Source: an uncultured Collinsella sp. (GTDB lineage: Bacteria; Actinomycetota; Coriobacteriia; Coriobacteriales; Coriobacteriaceae). Taken from it: a stretch of 6,484 nucleotides of DNA. The stretch lies in assembly GCA_902489965.1 (NCBI GenBank), contig CABUCA010000088.1:1-6484 (forward strand). Reading direction: 5' to 3'. Position 1 is the stretch's first letter. Every line of letters starts with the position of its first letter. A model generated the notes under the pieces. The model ran no database searches and had not been told where the DNA came from. It saw only the letters and a list, made by a program, of their open reading frames with translations. Both the position numbers and the translations under genes were made by a program. Positions 1-6,350 of this stretch are shown piece by piece.

Positions 1-28
1 CCCGGGCGAACCGAGCCAGAACAACGCA

Positions 29-130
29 GTCCCCGGTGCTGAGCGCCCACATATCGTCCCGCGCGCAGTTTCGCAGCAAAGCGAGAATGTTTGAGCACGG
101 GATGATATGTGGGCGCTCAGCACCGGGGAC
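29..130. repeat. Long inverted repeat, MITE/REPIN-like element IR1
   Basis: Two 33-base arms (29-61 and 98-130) are reverse complements with a single exception (G56 opposite T103, a G-U pair in plus-strand RNA). The outer ends are GTCCCC and GGGGAC. The 36-base loop contains the TTTCGCAGCAAAGCGA motif. The element starts eight bases after the def stop codon, so any priA-def transcript would run into a 32-pair hairpin, but no T-tract follows it, so it is not a canonical terminator. I see no obvious target-site duplication and no coding capacity. The shape fits a small non-autonomous mobile repeat; the family is not identified. Confidence 0.85.
69..84 (+). repeat. Mini-hairpin motif, copy 1
   Basis: TTTCGCAGCAAAGCGA, with TCGC and GCGA able to pair around a six-base loop. 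It lies in the loop of IR1. A second copy with one substitution is at 6410-6425 in the same orientation. Confidence 0.5.
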
Positions 131-138
131 GATGGGAC

Positions 139-675
139 CTACTCCGTCTCGCCCGGTCGAGCGCCGCGGGCCAGGGCGTCCTGGTACTCCTTGACCGCCT
201 TGATCCGCTGCATCGGCTTCAGCCGCTCGAACATGGTGTTGCCGTGCAGGTGATCGATCTCGTGCTGCAGGCACACGCAGAACAGATCGCCCGTGGCCTC
301 ATAGCGAATCAGGTTTGCGTTCAAGTCGTACGCCTCGACCACGACATGGTCGGGACGCTCGATCTCGCAGCTAATGCCGGGAATCGACAGGCAGCCCTCG
401 CTAAACGGCACCAGATGGTCGCTCTGCTCAACAATCACGGGATTGATGAGCACGTACGGGTCGTAATCGTTTTTGTCGCTGTAGTCGCAGTCGATGGTGA
501 CGAGCTGAATGAGCTCGCCGATCTGCGGGGCTGCCAGGCCGCAACCGCCGTTCTCGAACATCATCTTCTTCATCTTCTCGGCAAGCGCCTCAATCGCCGG
601 GGTGATCTCTTCGATGACGGCGCACTCCTGGCGCAGACGAGGGTCGGGCGACAGTACGATTCCGTTGGCTTCCAT
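139..675 (-). CDS. def: Peptide deformylase
   Basis: Metalloenzyme that removes the N-formyl group from the initiator methionine of nascent proteins; cytoplasmic, acting at the ribosome exit. All three family signatures are visible (numbered from the ATG at 675): GCGLAAPQIG at about 44-53, EGCLSIPG at 93-100 with the metal-ligand Cys95, and QHEIDHLHG at 137-145, the HExxH motif with His138, Glu139 and His142. The 178-residue length is normal for the family and nothing key is missing. Start choice: an ATG at 681 would add Met-Ala, but the AAAGGA ribosome binding site abuts it with no spacing, while it lies five bases from the ATG at 675, so the shorter form is preferred. The gene begins 18 bases after the priA stop and is probably co-transcribed with priA. 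A long inverted repeat starts eight bases after its stop. Identification is secure; only the start is open. Confidence 0.96.
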   Translation of the reverse strand: MEANGIVLSPDPRLRQECAVIEEITPAIEALAEKMKKMMFENGGCGLAAPQIGELIQLVTIDCDYSDKNDYDPYVLINPVIVEQSDHLVPFSEGCLSIPGISCEIERPDHVVVEAYDLNANLIRYEATGDLFCVCLQHEIDHLHGNTMFERLKPMQRIKAVKEYQDALARGARPGETE

Positions 676-680
676 GGCCA

Positions 681-686
681 TCCTTT
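681..686 (-). promoter_or_regulatory. Ribosome binding site of def (decides start)
   Basis: AAAGGA on the minus strand. It lies five bases before the ATG at 675 and runs into the ATG at 681, so it can serve only the former. Confidence 0.65.
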
Positions 687-693
687 CGGGTTG

Positions 694-3147
694 TTACATC
701 AAATCATAGGCGTCGACGTCAACGCTCACGCTCACGCCCCGCACAGAGCCTACCTCTTTGAGGCAGGCGTCGATATCGTCAGAGACATGGTACCCTACCG
801 GCGACTTTACAAGCAGATGGAAGCGGTAACGGTCCTTGGCTCTCTCGATTACACACGAAGCCGGGCCCAGCACCTGCGGCACGGCACTCCCCGCCCGCAA
901 AAAGTCGGGCGCGGCTGCGTGCCAGCGGCGCTTGAGCAGCCTGGCGATGCGGCCGATGTAGTCCTGCGCGTCATCGCGATTCACCGACCATACCAGGATG
1001 TTTACCAAACGCACGAACGGCGGGTACAGCGCATCACGGCGCTGGTCCAGGTCGTAGTCGGTAAAGATTGCGCGGTCGTGCTGGGCGACGGCGCGAATGA
1101 CCGGGTCCTCGGGCAGGTAGGTCTGGATGATGACCTCGCCGGGGCGATCACCGCGGCCGGCGCGGCCCGCAACCTGCTCCAGCAGATCGTAAGCGCGCTC
1201 CCCCGCTCTAAAATCGGGCAGCTTGAGGGCAAAATCCGCATTGACCACGCCCACGAGCGTGACCTCGGGAAAGTCGAGGCCCTTGGCGATCATCTGCGTG
1301 CCCAGCAGCACCGCGCAGTCTGCCGCGTCGAACTGTTCCAGCAACTTTTTGTGCGCGTCCTTGCCGCGCGTGGAGTCGGCGTCCATGCGAATGATAGCGA
1401 CGTCCTCGGGCAGCATCTGGCGCAGCGCGTCCTCGATCTGCTGTGTGCCCAGACCCATTTTTGCCAGGTAGCGACTGCCGCACTTGGGACAGCGGCTTGT
1501 GGGCGCCGGATAGGGCTGCACGCGCCAGGATGACCCGCAGGTGTGGCACTGCAGCGTATGGGTGCGCTCGTGGTACGTAAGCGCCGTGGAGCAATGGTTA
1601 CAGGTGGGGACGCAACCGCACTCGCGGCACATCAAAAACGGCGCAAAGCCGCGACGGTTATGCAACAGCACAGCCTTCTCGCGCCGCTCCACAACGCGCT
1701 CCAGCCCTTCCAACAGCGGTTTTGAGAACATGGAGCGGCTGCCGTGCGAGAACTCGCGGCGCAGGTCGGCAATGCGGACAGTCGGCAGCACGGCGTGTCC
1801 CGGGCGCTCGGGCATCTCGACGCGCGTCCAGGTGGCACCGTTATACGTGCCGCGGCGGCAGCGGTCGAGGGCCTCAGCAGAAGGCGTGGCCGAGCCCAAC
1901 ACGAGTGGGCAGCGATAGCGACGCGCCATCTCGGCCGCTACCTCGCGCGCGTGGTAGCGCGGGCTGGAGCCCTGCTTGTAGCTGGTCTCATGTTCCTCGT
2001 CAATGATGATAAGGCCCAAGTCGTCAAGCGGGCAAAAGAGCGCCGAGCGGGCGCCGACGACCACGCGGGCCGCACCGCTGGCGACCATATCCCACTGGTC
2101 CAGACGCTCGCCGGCCGAAAGGCGCGAATGGAACACGGCGACCGTCTCGCCAAAGCGCGAGCGGAAGCGGCCGACGGTTTGGGCCGTCAGCGAGATCTCG
2201 GGCACGAGCACGCAGGCCGAGCGACCGGCCGCGAGCACGCGCTCGATAGCTGAGAGGTAGACCTCGGTTTTGCCGGAGCCCGTAACACCGTCCACGAGCA
2301 CCACGTCGCCGTGCGCATCCAGGCGAGCGCGCTCAATCTGCGCGAGCGCCTGCTGCTGGCCGTTGGTAAGTGCGACCGGCGCTTTGCCACTCGCGGAGGA
2401 CAGCGTGGTCTGCTCGCTGCAACCGCGCCAGGCACGGCGCTCCTCCACCACGACAACGCCGCGTTTTTCGAGCGCCTTGATGGTCGCCGACATGCTGTTG
2501 TATAGCAGGTTGAGATCGCGCGTCGTGACCGGTCCGCACTGGAGCGCCTCGATGAGCTGGCGCTGGCGAACGGCGGTCTTGGGCGGTGTATAGTCGAAGC
2601 CCTCGGGCGTGAGCATGACCCAACGGTTTTGAATAGGCTTGACGGCGGGGCGCTCAACCGACCATGCGCCGTCATCGCCCTTGACCACGCGCGGGCTACC
2701 GCCCGGAGGCAAAAACAGGCGCAGGCACTCGGAAAGCGTCGCGACATACTCGCGGCTCATCCAGCGCGCGATGCGGGCAGCCTCGGCGGTAAAGAGCGGT
2801 TTGCTGAGGATGGCTTCGACGGGCTTGATGCGCGAAGGGTCGAGGGCGTTGTTGCCTTGCAGGTCACCAAGCTCGGCCGCAATATCGACGATGTAGCCTG
2901 CGGCGGCACGATTGCCAAAGTGGACCAGGACCGTCGATCCGACCTGGGCCTCGTTGGCAAGGGACTCAGGGATGCCGTAAGCAAACGGTTCGGACAGCGC
3001 ACGGGTGGGGATGTCGAGAACCACGCTCGTGTAGGCGGCGATGGGCTCAGGCGCAGGCTCGGGCTTGGCCGAGGCAGCAGCGGATGCCGGTGCCGCCGGA
3101 GTCTCCTCCGGTTCCGGCGAACCAAACAGCGAAAGTTGCTCGGCCAT
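694..3147 (-). CDS. priA: Primosomal protein N' (replication restart helicase PriA)
   Basis: Superfamily 2 3'-to-5' DNA helicase that recognises stalled or collapsed forks and reloads the replicative helicase. It has 817 residues against 732 in E. coli. Visible in order: a QLSLF peptide at 4-8; an Ala/Pro/Glu-rich low-complexity linker to about 38; a 3'-DNA-end binding region about 39-135; a middle winged-helix-like region about 150-240; Walker A GVTGSGKT at 287-294 (Lys293); the DEEH box at 383-386; GSATPS at 418-423; the zinc region with paired cysteines at 507/510, 516/519, 534/537 and 553/556 (plus an extra Cys512); helicase motifs around GTQMIAKG (616-623); motif VI QVAGRAGR at 658-665; and a C-terminal domain ending DVDAYDLM. 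All catalytic and zinc residues are present. The ATG at 3147 is preceded by AGGAGG at ten bases. The gene follows the gltX terminator and is followed closely by def. Identity is secure; the N-terminal tail is the unusual part. Confidence 0.97.
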   Translation of the reverse strand: MAEQLSLFGSPEPEETPAAPASAAASAKPEPAPEPIAAYTSVVLDIPTRALSEPFAYGIPESLANEAQVGSTVLVHFGNRAAAGYIVDIAAELGDLQGNNALDPSRIKPVEAILSKPLFTAEAARIARWMSREYVATLSECLRLFLPPGGSPRVVKGDDGAWSVERPAVKPIQNRWVMLTPEGFDYTPPKTAVRQRQLIEALQCGPVTTRDLNLLYNSMSATIKALEKRGVVVVEERRAWRGCSEQTTLSSASGKAPVALTNGQQQALAQIERARLDAHGDVVLVDGVTGSGKTEVYLSAIERVLAAGRSACVLVPEISLTAQTVGRFRSRFGETVAVFHSRLSAGERLDQWDMVASGAARVVVGARSALFCPLDDLGLIIIDEEHETSYKQGSSPRYHAREVAAEMARRYRCPLVLGSATPSAEALDRCRRGTYNGATWTRVEMPERPGHAVLPTVRIADLRREFSHGSRSMFSKPLLEGLERVVERREKAVLLHNRRGFAPFLMCRECGCVPTCNHCSTALTYHERTHTLQCHTCGSSWRVQPYPAPTSRCPKCGSRYLAKMGLGTQQIEDALRQMLPEDVAIIRMDADSTRGKDAHKKLLEQFDAADCAVLLGTQMIAKGLDFPEVTLVGVVNADFALKLPDFRAGERAYDLLEQVAGRAGRGDRPGEVIIQTYLPEDPVIRAVAQHDRAIFTDYDLDQRRDALYPPFVRLVNILVWSVNRDDAQDYIGRIARLLKRRWHAAAPDFLRAGSAVPQVLGPASCVIERAKDRYRFHLLVKSPVGYHVSDDIDACLKEVGSVRGVSVSVDVDAYDLM
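3124..3138 (-). other. Putative DnaN sliding-clamp binding motif at PriA N-terminus
   Basis: These five codons encode QLSLF, residues 4-8 of PriA. The consensus clamp-binding pentapeptide of bacterial polymerases and repair proteins is QL[S/D]LF, so this is an exact match. It is the extreme terminus of the protein and is joined to the folded part by about 30 low-complexity residues rich in Ala, Pro and Glu, the usual setting of a functional tethering peptide. The sequence match is direct; clamp binding is inferred and untested. Confidence 0.55.
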
Positions 3148-3157
3148 GGCCCCAGCA

Positions 3158-3163
3158 CCTCCT
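3158..3163 (-). promoter_or_regulatory. Ribosome binding site of priA
   Basis: AGGAGG on the minus strand, ten bases before the ATG at 3147. It supports the start that includes the QLSLF peptide. Confidence 0.75.
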
Positions 3164-3178
3164 ATCCCATGCGTCTAC

Positions 3179-3213
3179 AGAAACAAGAGCCCCGCTCTGA
3201 GTGAACGGGGCTC
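3179..3213 (-). terminator. Rho-independent terminator of gltX
   Basis: On the minus strand an eight-base perfect stem (GAGCCCCG with CGGGGCTC, 3206-3213 and 3187-3194) closes an 11-base loop and is followed by TTGTTTCT. It starts 23 bases after the gltX stop and lies about 40 bases before the priA start, so gltX and priA are probably separate transcripts unless readthrough occurs. I found no convincing priA promoter in the short remaining space. Confidence 0.75.
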
Positions 3214-3236
3214 GGATACATACGTTTGCGCAGCGA

Positions 3237-4712
3237 TTACAGCGCCATCGTGCGGGCGCGGTCAATGCGCGCCAGGCAGTCGTCACGACCGACGAGCGCC
3301 ATGGTCTCGCCCAGCGGAGGGCTCACCATGTTGCCGCAGACGGCGACGCGCACGGCCTGGAACACCACGCGCTTCTTGAGGTCCATCTGCTCGGGCAGTG
3401 GCTCAAGAGCGGCGTCGATGTTGGCAGCCGTCCACTCGTTCACACCCTCGAGCGCGGCTTTGGCGGCATCCAGAATGGCACCCATGCCCTCCTTGGCCAG
3501 GCCCTTGTTGACGGACTTCTCGTCATACTCGAGCGTCTCGGCCGTAGCGAAGATGGGAGCGGCGACGGTCACGGCGTCGGCAGGCATCTTGGTGCGCGGC
3601 TTGACAATGGCGGCAAGCGCGTCGATCCAGTCCTCGCCGTACTCGACATTACCCTCGATGAGACCCGCCTCATGCAGCTCGGGGACCATGATCTCGTCGG
3701 CAAACTGAGCATCGGACATGCCGTTGATGTACTCGGCATTGACCCAGTCGAGCTTCTTGGGGTCGAAGGTCGCCGGGTTCTTGGAGATGCGGTCGAGCGA
3801 AAACTTGCTGGCCAGGACATCACGCGGGATGATCGTGGTCTCGCCGTCGAGCGACCAGCCGAGCAGCGCCAGGTAGTTGACGAAGGCGTCGGACAGGTAG
3901 CCGGCGTCGCGGTACTCCTCCACCGAGGTGGCGCCGTGGCGCTTGGAGAGCTTCTTGCCGTCGGCACCCAAGATCATGGAGATGTGGGCGAACGTAGGCA
4001 CGGGCGCGCCGAGGGCCTCGTAGACCATGACCTGGCGCGGGGTGTTGGACAGGTGGTCGTCGCCGCGGATGACATGGGTGATCTTCATCATGGCGTCGTC
4101 GACGACGGTCGCGAAGTTATACGTGGGCGTGCCATCGGAGCGGAAGATGACAAAGTCGTCGAGCTCCTTGGCGTCAAAGGTCACCTCGCCGTGGACGGCG
4201 TCGTGGATGACGACGTCGCCGCGGTCCTCGGGCACCTTGATGCGCAGGACGTAGGACTCACCGGCCTCGATGCGGCGGCGGGCCTCCTCGGGATCAAGAT
4301 CGCGGCAGCGGCGCTGATAGCCCTGGAAGGGGTCCTTGCGCTCCTGCGCGGCCTTGCGGTCGGCGTCAAGCTGCTCCTTGGTGCAGAAGCAGGGATAGGC
4401 CTTGCCCTCGTCCCAGAGCTTTTGGGCGACCTGCTTGTACAGGTCCAGGCGCTCGGTCTGGGCGTAGGGGCCAAAGTCGCCGCCTACCTCGGGACCCTCG
4501 TCCCAGTCCAGGCCCAGCCAACGCATGGCGCGCAGGATGATCTGCGTGTTCTCGTCGGTGGAGCGGGTGGGGTCGGTGTCGTCGATGCGCAGGATGAACG
4601 TGCCGCCGTTTGCGCGGGCGAAAGCCCAGTTATAGATAGCGGTGCGGGCGCCGCCAATGTGCAGCTTGCCCGTGGGTGAGGGTGCAAAGCGGACGCGAAC
4701 GTCTGATGCCAT
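3237..4712 (-). CDS. gltX: Glutamate--tRNA ligase (glutamyl-tRNA synthetase)
   Basis: Class I aminoacyl-tRNA synthetase that attaches glutamate to tRNA in the cytoplasm. It has 491 residues, normal for the family. The catalytic Rossmann domain carries FAPSPTGKLHIGGART at 9-24 (HIGH-type signature, here HIGG 18-21) and KLSKR at 254-258 (KMSKS-type). A CFC pair (Cys108, Cys110) followed by Cys136 resembles the zinc-binding insertion of E. coli GluRS, although the final His of that cluster reads Asp138 here. The C-terminal part from about 330 is the anticodon-binding region. An in-frame ATG at 4751 would add 13 residues, but the ATG at 4712 has GAGGAG six bases upstream and the normal family start, so it is chosen. 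The gene diverges from metK and ends at its own hairpin terminator before priA. If the organism lacks GlnRS, as most Gram-positive bacteria do, the enzyme probably also charges tRNA-Gln for GatCAB; that is inference. Confidence 0.97.
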   Translation of the reverse strand: MASDVRVRFAPSPTGKLHIGGARTAIYNWAFARANGGTFILRIDDTDPTRSTDENTQIILRAMRWLGLDWDEGPEVGGDFGPYAQTERLDLYKQVAQKLWDEGKAYPCFCTKEQLDADRKAAQERKDPFQGYQRRCRDLDPEEARRRIEAGESYVLRIKVPEDRGDVVIHDAVHGEVTFDAKELDDFVIFRSDGTPTYNFATVVDDAMMKITHVIRGDDHLSNTPRQVMVYEALGAPVPTFAHISMILGADGKKLSKRHGATSVEEYRDAGYLSDAFVNYLALLGWSLDGETTIIPRDVLASKFSLDRISKNPATFDPKKLDWVNAEYINGMSDAQFADEIMVPELHEAGLIEGNVEYGEDWIDALAAIVKPRTKMPADAVTVAAPIFATAETLEYDEKSVNKGLAKEGMGAILDAAKAALEGVNEWTAANIDAALEPLPEQMDLKKRVVFQAVRVAVCGNMVSPPLGETMALVGRDDCLARIDRARTMAL

Positions 4713-4718
4713 GGAAAT

Positions 4719-4724
4719 CTCCTC
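4719..4724 (-). promoter_or_regulatory. Ribosome binding site of gltX (decides start)
   Basis: GAGGAG on the minus strand, six bases before the ATG at 4712. It lies inside the longer in-frame reading from 4751, arguing against that longer start. Confidence 0.85.
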
Positions 4725-4752
4725 GATTGCAGGATGGATGTCTAACCGCACC

Positions 4753-4783
4753 AGTATAAAGCATCAAAGCAACCTCCGCACAA
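4753..4783 (-). promoter_or_regulatory. Candidate gltX promoter
   Basis: On the minus strand TATACT (4753-4758) is a good -10 box, with TTGTGC (4778-4783) 19 bases upstream as a weaker, slightly over-spaced -35. It is about 40 bases before the gltX start. The IR2 element begins ten bases upstream of the proposed -35. Inferred from consensus only. Confidence 0.4.
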
Positions 4784-4792
4784 AGGGCACCG

Positions 4793-4890
4793 ACCTACTC
4801 ATTGGGGACAGACTTAAATGACCATTCTTTGGGCAACCTGTCGACACTTAGGTAAGGCCGATCATTTAAGTCTGTCCCCAATGAGTAGGT
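4793..4890. repeat. Long inverted repeat, MITE/REPIN-like element IR2
   Basis: Two perfect 29-base arms (4793-4821 and 4862-4890) flank a 40-base loop. Each arm reads ACCTACTCATTGGGGAC and onward from its outer end. It lies between the candidate gltX promoter and the metK promoter. The flanks carry an imperfect ten-base direct similarity (GCACAAAGGG at 4778-4787, GCGGAAAGGG at 4891-4900), which could be a worn target duplication or chance. No T-tract follows either end. Arms containing GGGGACAGACTT-like strings are, from memory, common in dispersed bacterial repeats linked to Y1 (IS200-like) transposases; that link is not shown here. Confidence 0.87.
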
Positions 4891-4922
4891 GCGGAAAGGG
4901 TGTGAATGTTTGATTTACGCGC

Positions 4923-4928
4923 TATGAT
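4923..4928 (+). promoter_or_regulatory. Candidate metK -10 element
   Basis: TATGAT matches the -10 consensus at five of six positions and would place the transcript start around 4935, giving a leader of roughly 60 bases. No good -35 is seen at normal spacing; TTGATT at 4910-4915 is too close. Tentative. Confidence 0.35.
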
Positions 4929-4946
4929 GTGCCCTTGCATAGAGAG

Positions 4947-4973
4947 CCCGGCGGAATGGTAACGGTCGCCGGG
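4947..4973 (+). promoter_or_regulatory. GC-rich hairpin in the metK leader
   Basis: CCCGGCG (4947-4953) pairs perfectly with CGCCGGG (4967-4973) around a 13-base loop. Five T bases follow at 4979-4983 and then the ribosome binding site. It could be a simple stabilising leader stem, a weak attenuator, or part of a SAM-responsive element, since metK leaders often carry SAM riboswitches. I do not see a complete known SAM riboswitch, nor a clear anti-Shine-Dalgarno: only CCTT (4933-4936) can pair with AAGG in the binding site. Confidence 0.45.
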
Positions 4974-4983
4974 ACACGTTTTT

Positions 4984-4990
4984 GAAAGGA
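4984..4990 (+). promoter_or_regulatory. Ribosome binding site of metK
   Basis: GAAAGGA ending five bases before the ATG at 4996, and eleven bases after the base of the leader hairpin. Confidence 0.8.
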
Positions 4991-4995
4991 CAATC

Positions 4996-6276
4996 ATGTC
5001 AGAAGAACTTCGTTCCATCCCGCCCCAACACGGGTCCTTTGTTTTTACGTCGGAGTCGGTGACCGAAGGTCATCCCGATAAGATCGCTGACCAGATCAGC
5101 GACGCCGTCCTCGACGCAATCCTCGCCAAAGAAATAGAGCTCCAGGAGCAGGGCTACATCGCCCCCAACGGCGTGCCCGCCAACGTGGAGAACGTCCGCT
5201 GCGCCTGCGAGACCCTCGTGACCACCGGCACCGTCATCGTCGCCGGCGAGATTCGCACCCAGGCCTACGTCGACGTACAGGAAATCGCCCGCGGTGTTAT
5301 CCGCCGCATTGGCTACAACCGTGCCAAGTTCGGTTTTGACTGCGACACCTGCGGCGTTATGAGCCTCATCCACGAGCAGTCGCCCGATATCGCCCAGGGC
5401 GTCGACGAGTCCTTCGAGACCCAGACCGGCGCCACCACCGACCCGATCGACCTTATCGGTGCCGGCGACCAGGGCATGATGTTCGGTTATGCCTCCAACG
5501 AGACCAAGACCCTCATGCCCATGCCACACTACCTTGCCAGCCGCTTGGCCGAGCGCCTGGCAGCCGTGCGCCACGACGGCACCCTCGCCTATCTGCGTCC
5601 CGATGGCAAAACCCAGGTCACCGTGCGCTACGAGGATGGCAAGCCCGTCGAGGTCACGACCATCGTCATCTCCACGCAGCACGCCGCCGAGATCGAGGAT
5701 ATGGGCAAGATCAAGGCCGACCTCATTGAGCACGTCATCACCCCGGTCATGGCCGCCGAGAACATGCCGTGGGACAACGCGGACATCTACGTGAACCCCA
5801 CTGGTCGCTTTGTCGTGGGCGGCCCCATGGGCGACACGGGCCTGACCGGCCGCAAGATCATCGTCGACACCTACGGCGGCTACGGCCGTCACGGCGGTGG
5901 CGCCTTTAGCGGCAAGGACTGCACCAAGGTCGACCGCTCCGCCGCGTATGCCGCGCGCTGGGTCGCCAAGAACGTGGTCGCCGCCGGTCTGGCCGACCGC
6001 TGCGAAGTTGAGCTTGCCTACGCCATCGGCGTTTCCAAGCCCCTCTCAATCATGGTCGACACCTTCGGTACCGCGCATGTTGCCGAGGACAAGATCGTCG
6101 AGGCCGTAGAGAAGACCTTCGACCTGCGCCCGGGCGCAATCATCCGCGACCTAGGCCTGCGTCGCCCGATTTACGAGAAGACAGCAGCCTACGGTCACTT
6201 TGGCCGAGAAGACGCCGACTTCACCTGGGAGATAACCGACCGAGTCGAAGAACTCAAAGCAGCCTGCGGCCTGTAA
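4996..6276 (+). CDS. metK: S-adenosylmethionine synthetase (methionine adenosyltransferase)
   Basis: Makes S-adenosylmethionine from methionine and ATP; cytoplasmic, normally a homotetramer. Family signatures: GHPDKIADQISD at 25-36 (ATP-site His26), GAGDQGMMFGYA at 155-166 (Asp158), TGRK at 284-287 (Arg286, Lys287), and GGGAFSGKD at 300-308 followed by TKVDR (Lys307, Lys311, Asp313), all corresponding to E. coli active-site residues. The length of 426 exceeds the 384 of E. coli; part of the excess is a segment at about 46-66, between the first signature and the RCACET strand. The start ATG has GAAAGGA five bases upstream. It is transcribed away from gltX after a short leader that contains a GC-rich hairpin, and ends at a strong terminator 38 bases past its stop. 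Reading frame intact, no missing catalytic residue. No transport or methionine-cycle gene is adjacent. Confidence 0.98.
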   Translation: MSEELRSIPPQHGSFVFTSESVTEGHPDKIADQISDAVLDAILAKEIELQEQGYIAPNGVPANVENVRCACETLVTTGTVIVAGEIRTQAYVDVQEIARGVIRRIGYNRAKFGFDCDTCGVMSLIHEQSPDIAQGVDESFETQTGATTDPIDLIGAGDQGMMFGYASNETKTLMPMPHYLASRLAERLAAVRHDGTLAYLRPDGKTQVTVRYEDGKPVEVTTIVISTQHAAEIEDMGKIKADLIEHVITPVMAAENMPWDNADIYVNPTGRFVVGGPMGDTGLTGRKIIVDTYGGYGRHGGGAFSGKDCTKVDRSAAYAARWVAKNVVAAGLADRCEVELAYAIGVSKPLSIMVDTFGTAHVAEDKIVEAVEKTFDLRPGAIIRDLGLRRPIYEKTAAYGHFGREDADFTWEITDRVEELKAACGL

Positions 6277-6314
6277 TTAAGAACCGCTAAGGTCACAACA
6301 ACATATGCACTTTC

Positions 6315-6350
6315 AAAAGAAGTACCGGTCCCAACCGGTACTTCTTTTTT
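6315..6350 (+). terminator. Rho-independent terminator of metK
   Basis: A 15-pair perfect stem (6315-6329 with 6334-6348, core AGTACCGGT/ACCGGTACT) with a four-base loop, followed by an uninterrupted T-tract, 38 bases after the metK stop. In the reverse direction the stem is followed by a shorter T-run, so it may also stop minus-strand transcription weakly. Confidence 0.92.

Noticed and set aside
1..52. Possible start of a minus-strand gene at 52 running off the left edge
   Set aside because: Only about 17 codons are visible, the ATG falls within an arm of the inverted repeat, and no good ribosome binding site precedes it.
29..130. IR1 as a standard Rho-independent terminator for def
   Set aside because: The stem is far longer than usual, the loop is 36 bases, and no T-tract follows it on the minus strand.
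109..1533. Long plus-strand open frame (474 codons) opposite def and priA
   Set aside because: It lies antisense to two secure genes, has no recognisable domain, and its long open stretch is expected from GC-rich codon bias. It also begins within the IR1 arm with no ribosome binding site.
3201..4679. Long plus-strand open frame (492 codons) opposite gltX
   Set aside because: A mirror frame of gltX, rich in Val, Gly, Asp, Leu and Ala as typical antisense shadows in GC-rich genomes; no motif supports it.
4713..4751. Upstream gltX start adding 13 residues
   Set aside because: The strong GAGGAG site lies inside this extension and the family's usual N-terminus begins at the ATG at 4712.
4999..5892. 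Minus-strand open frame (297 codons) opposite metK
   Set aside because: Antisense shadow of a fully conserved metK, with no family resemblance of its own.
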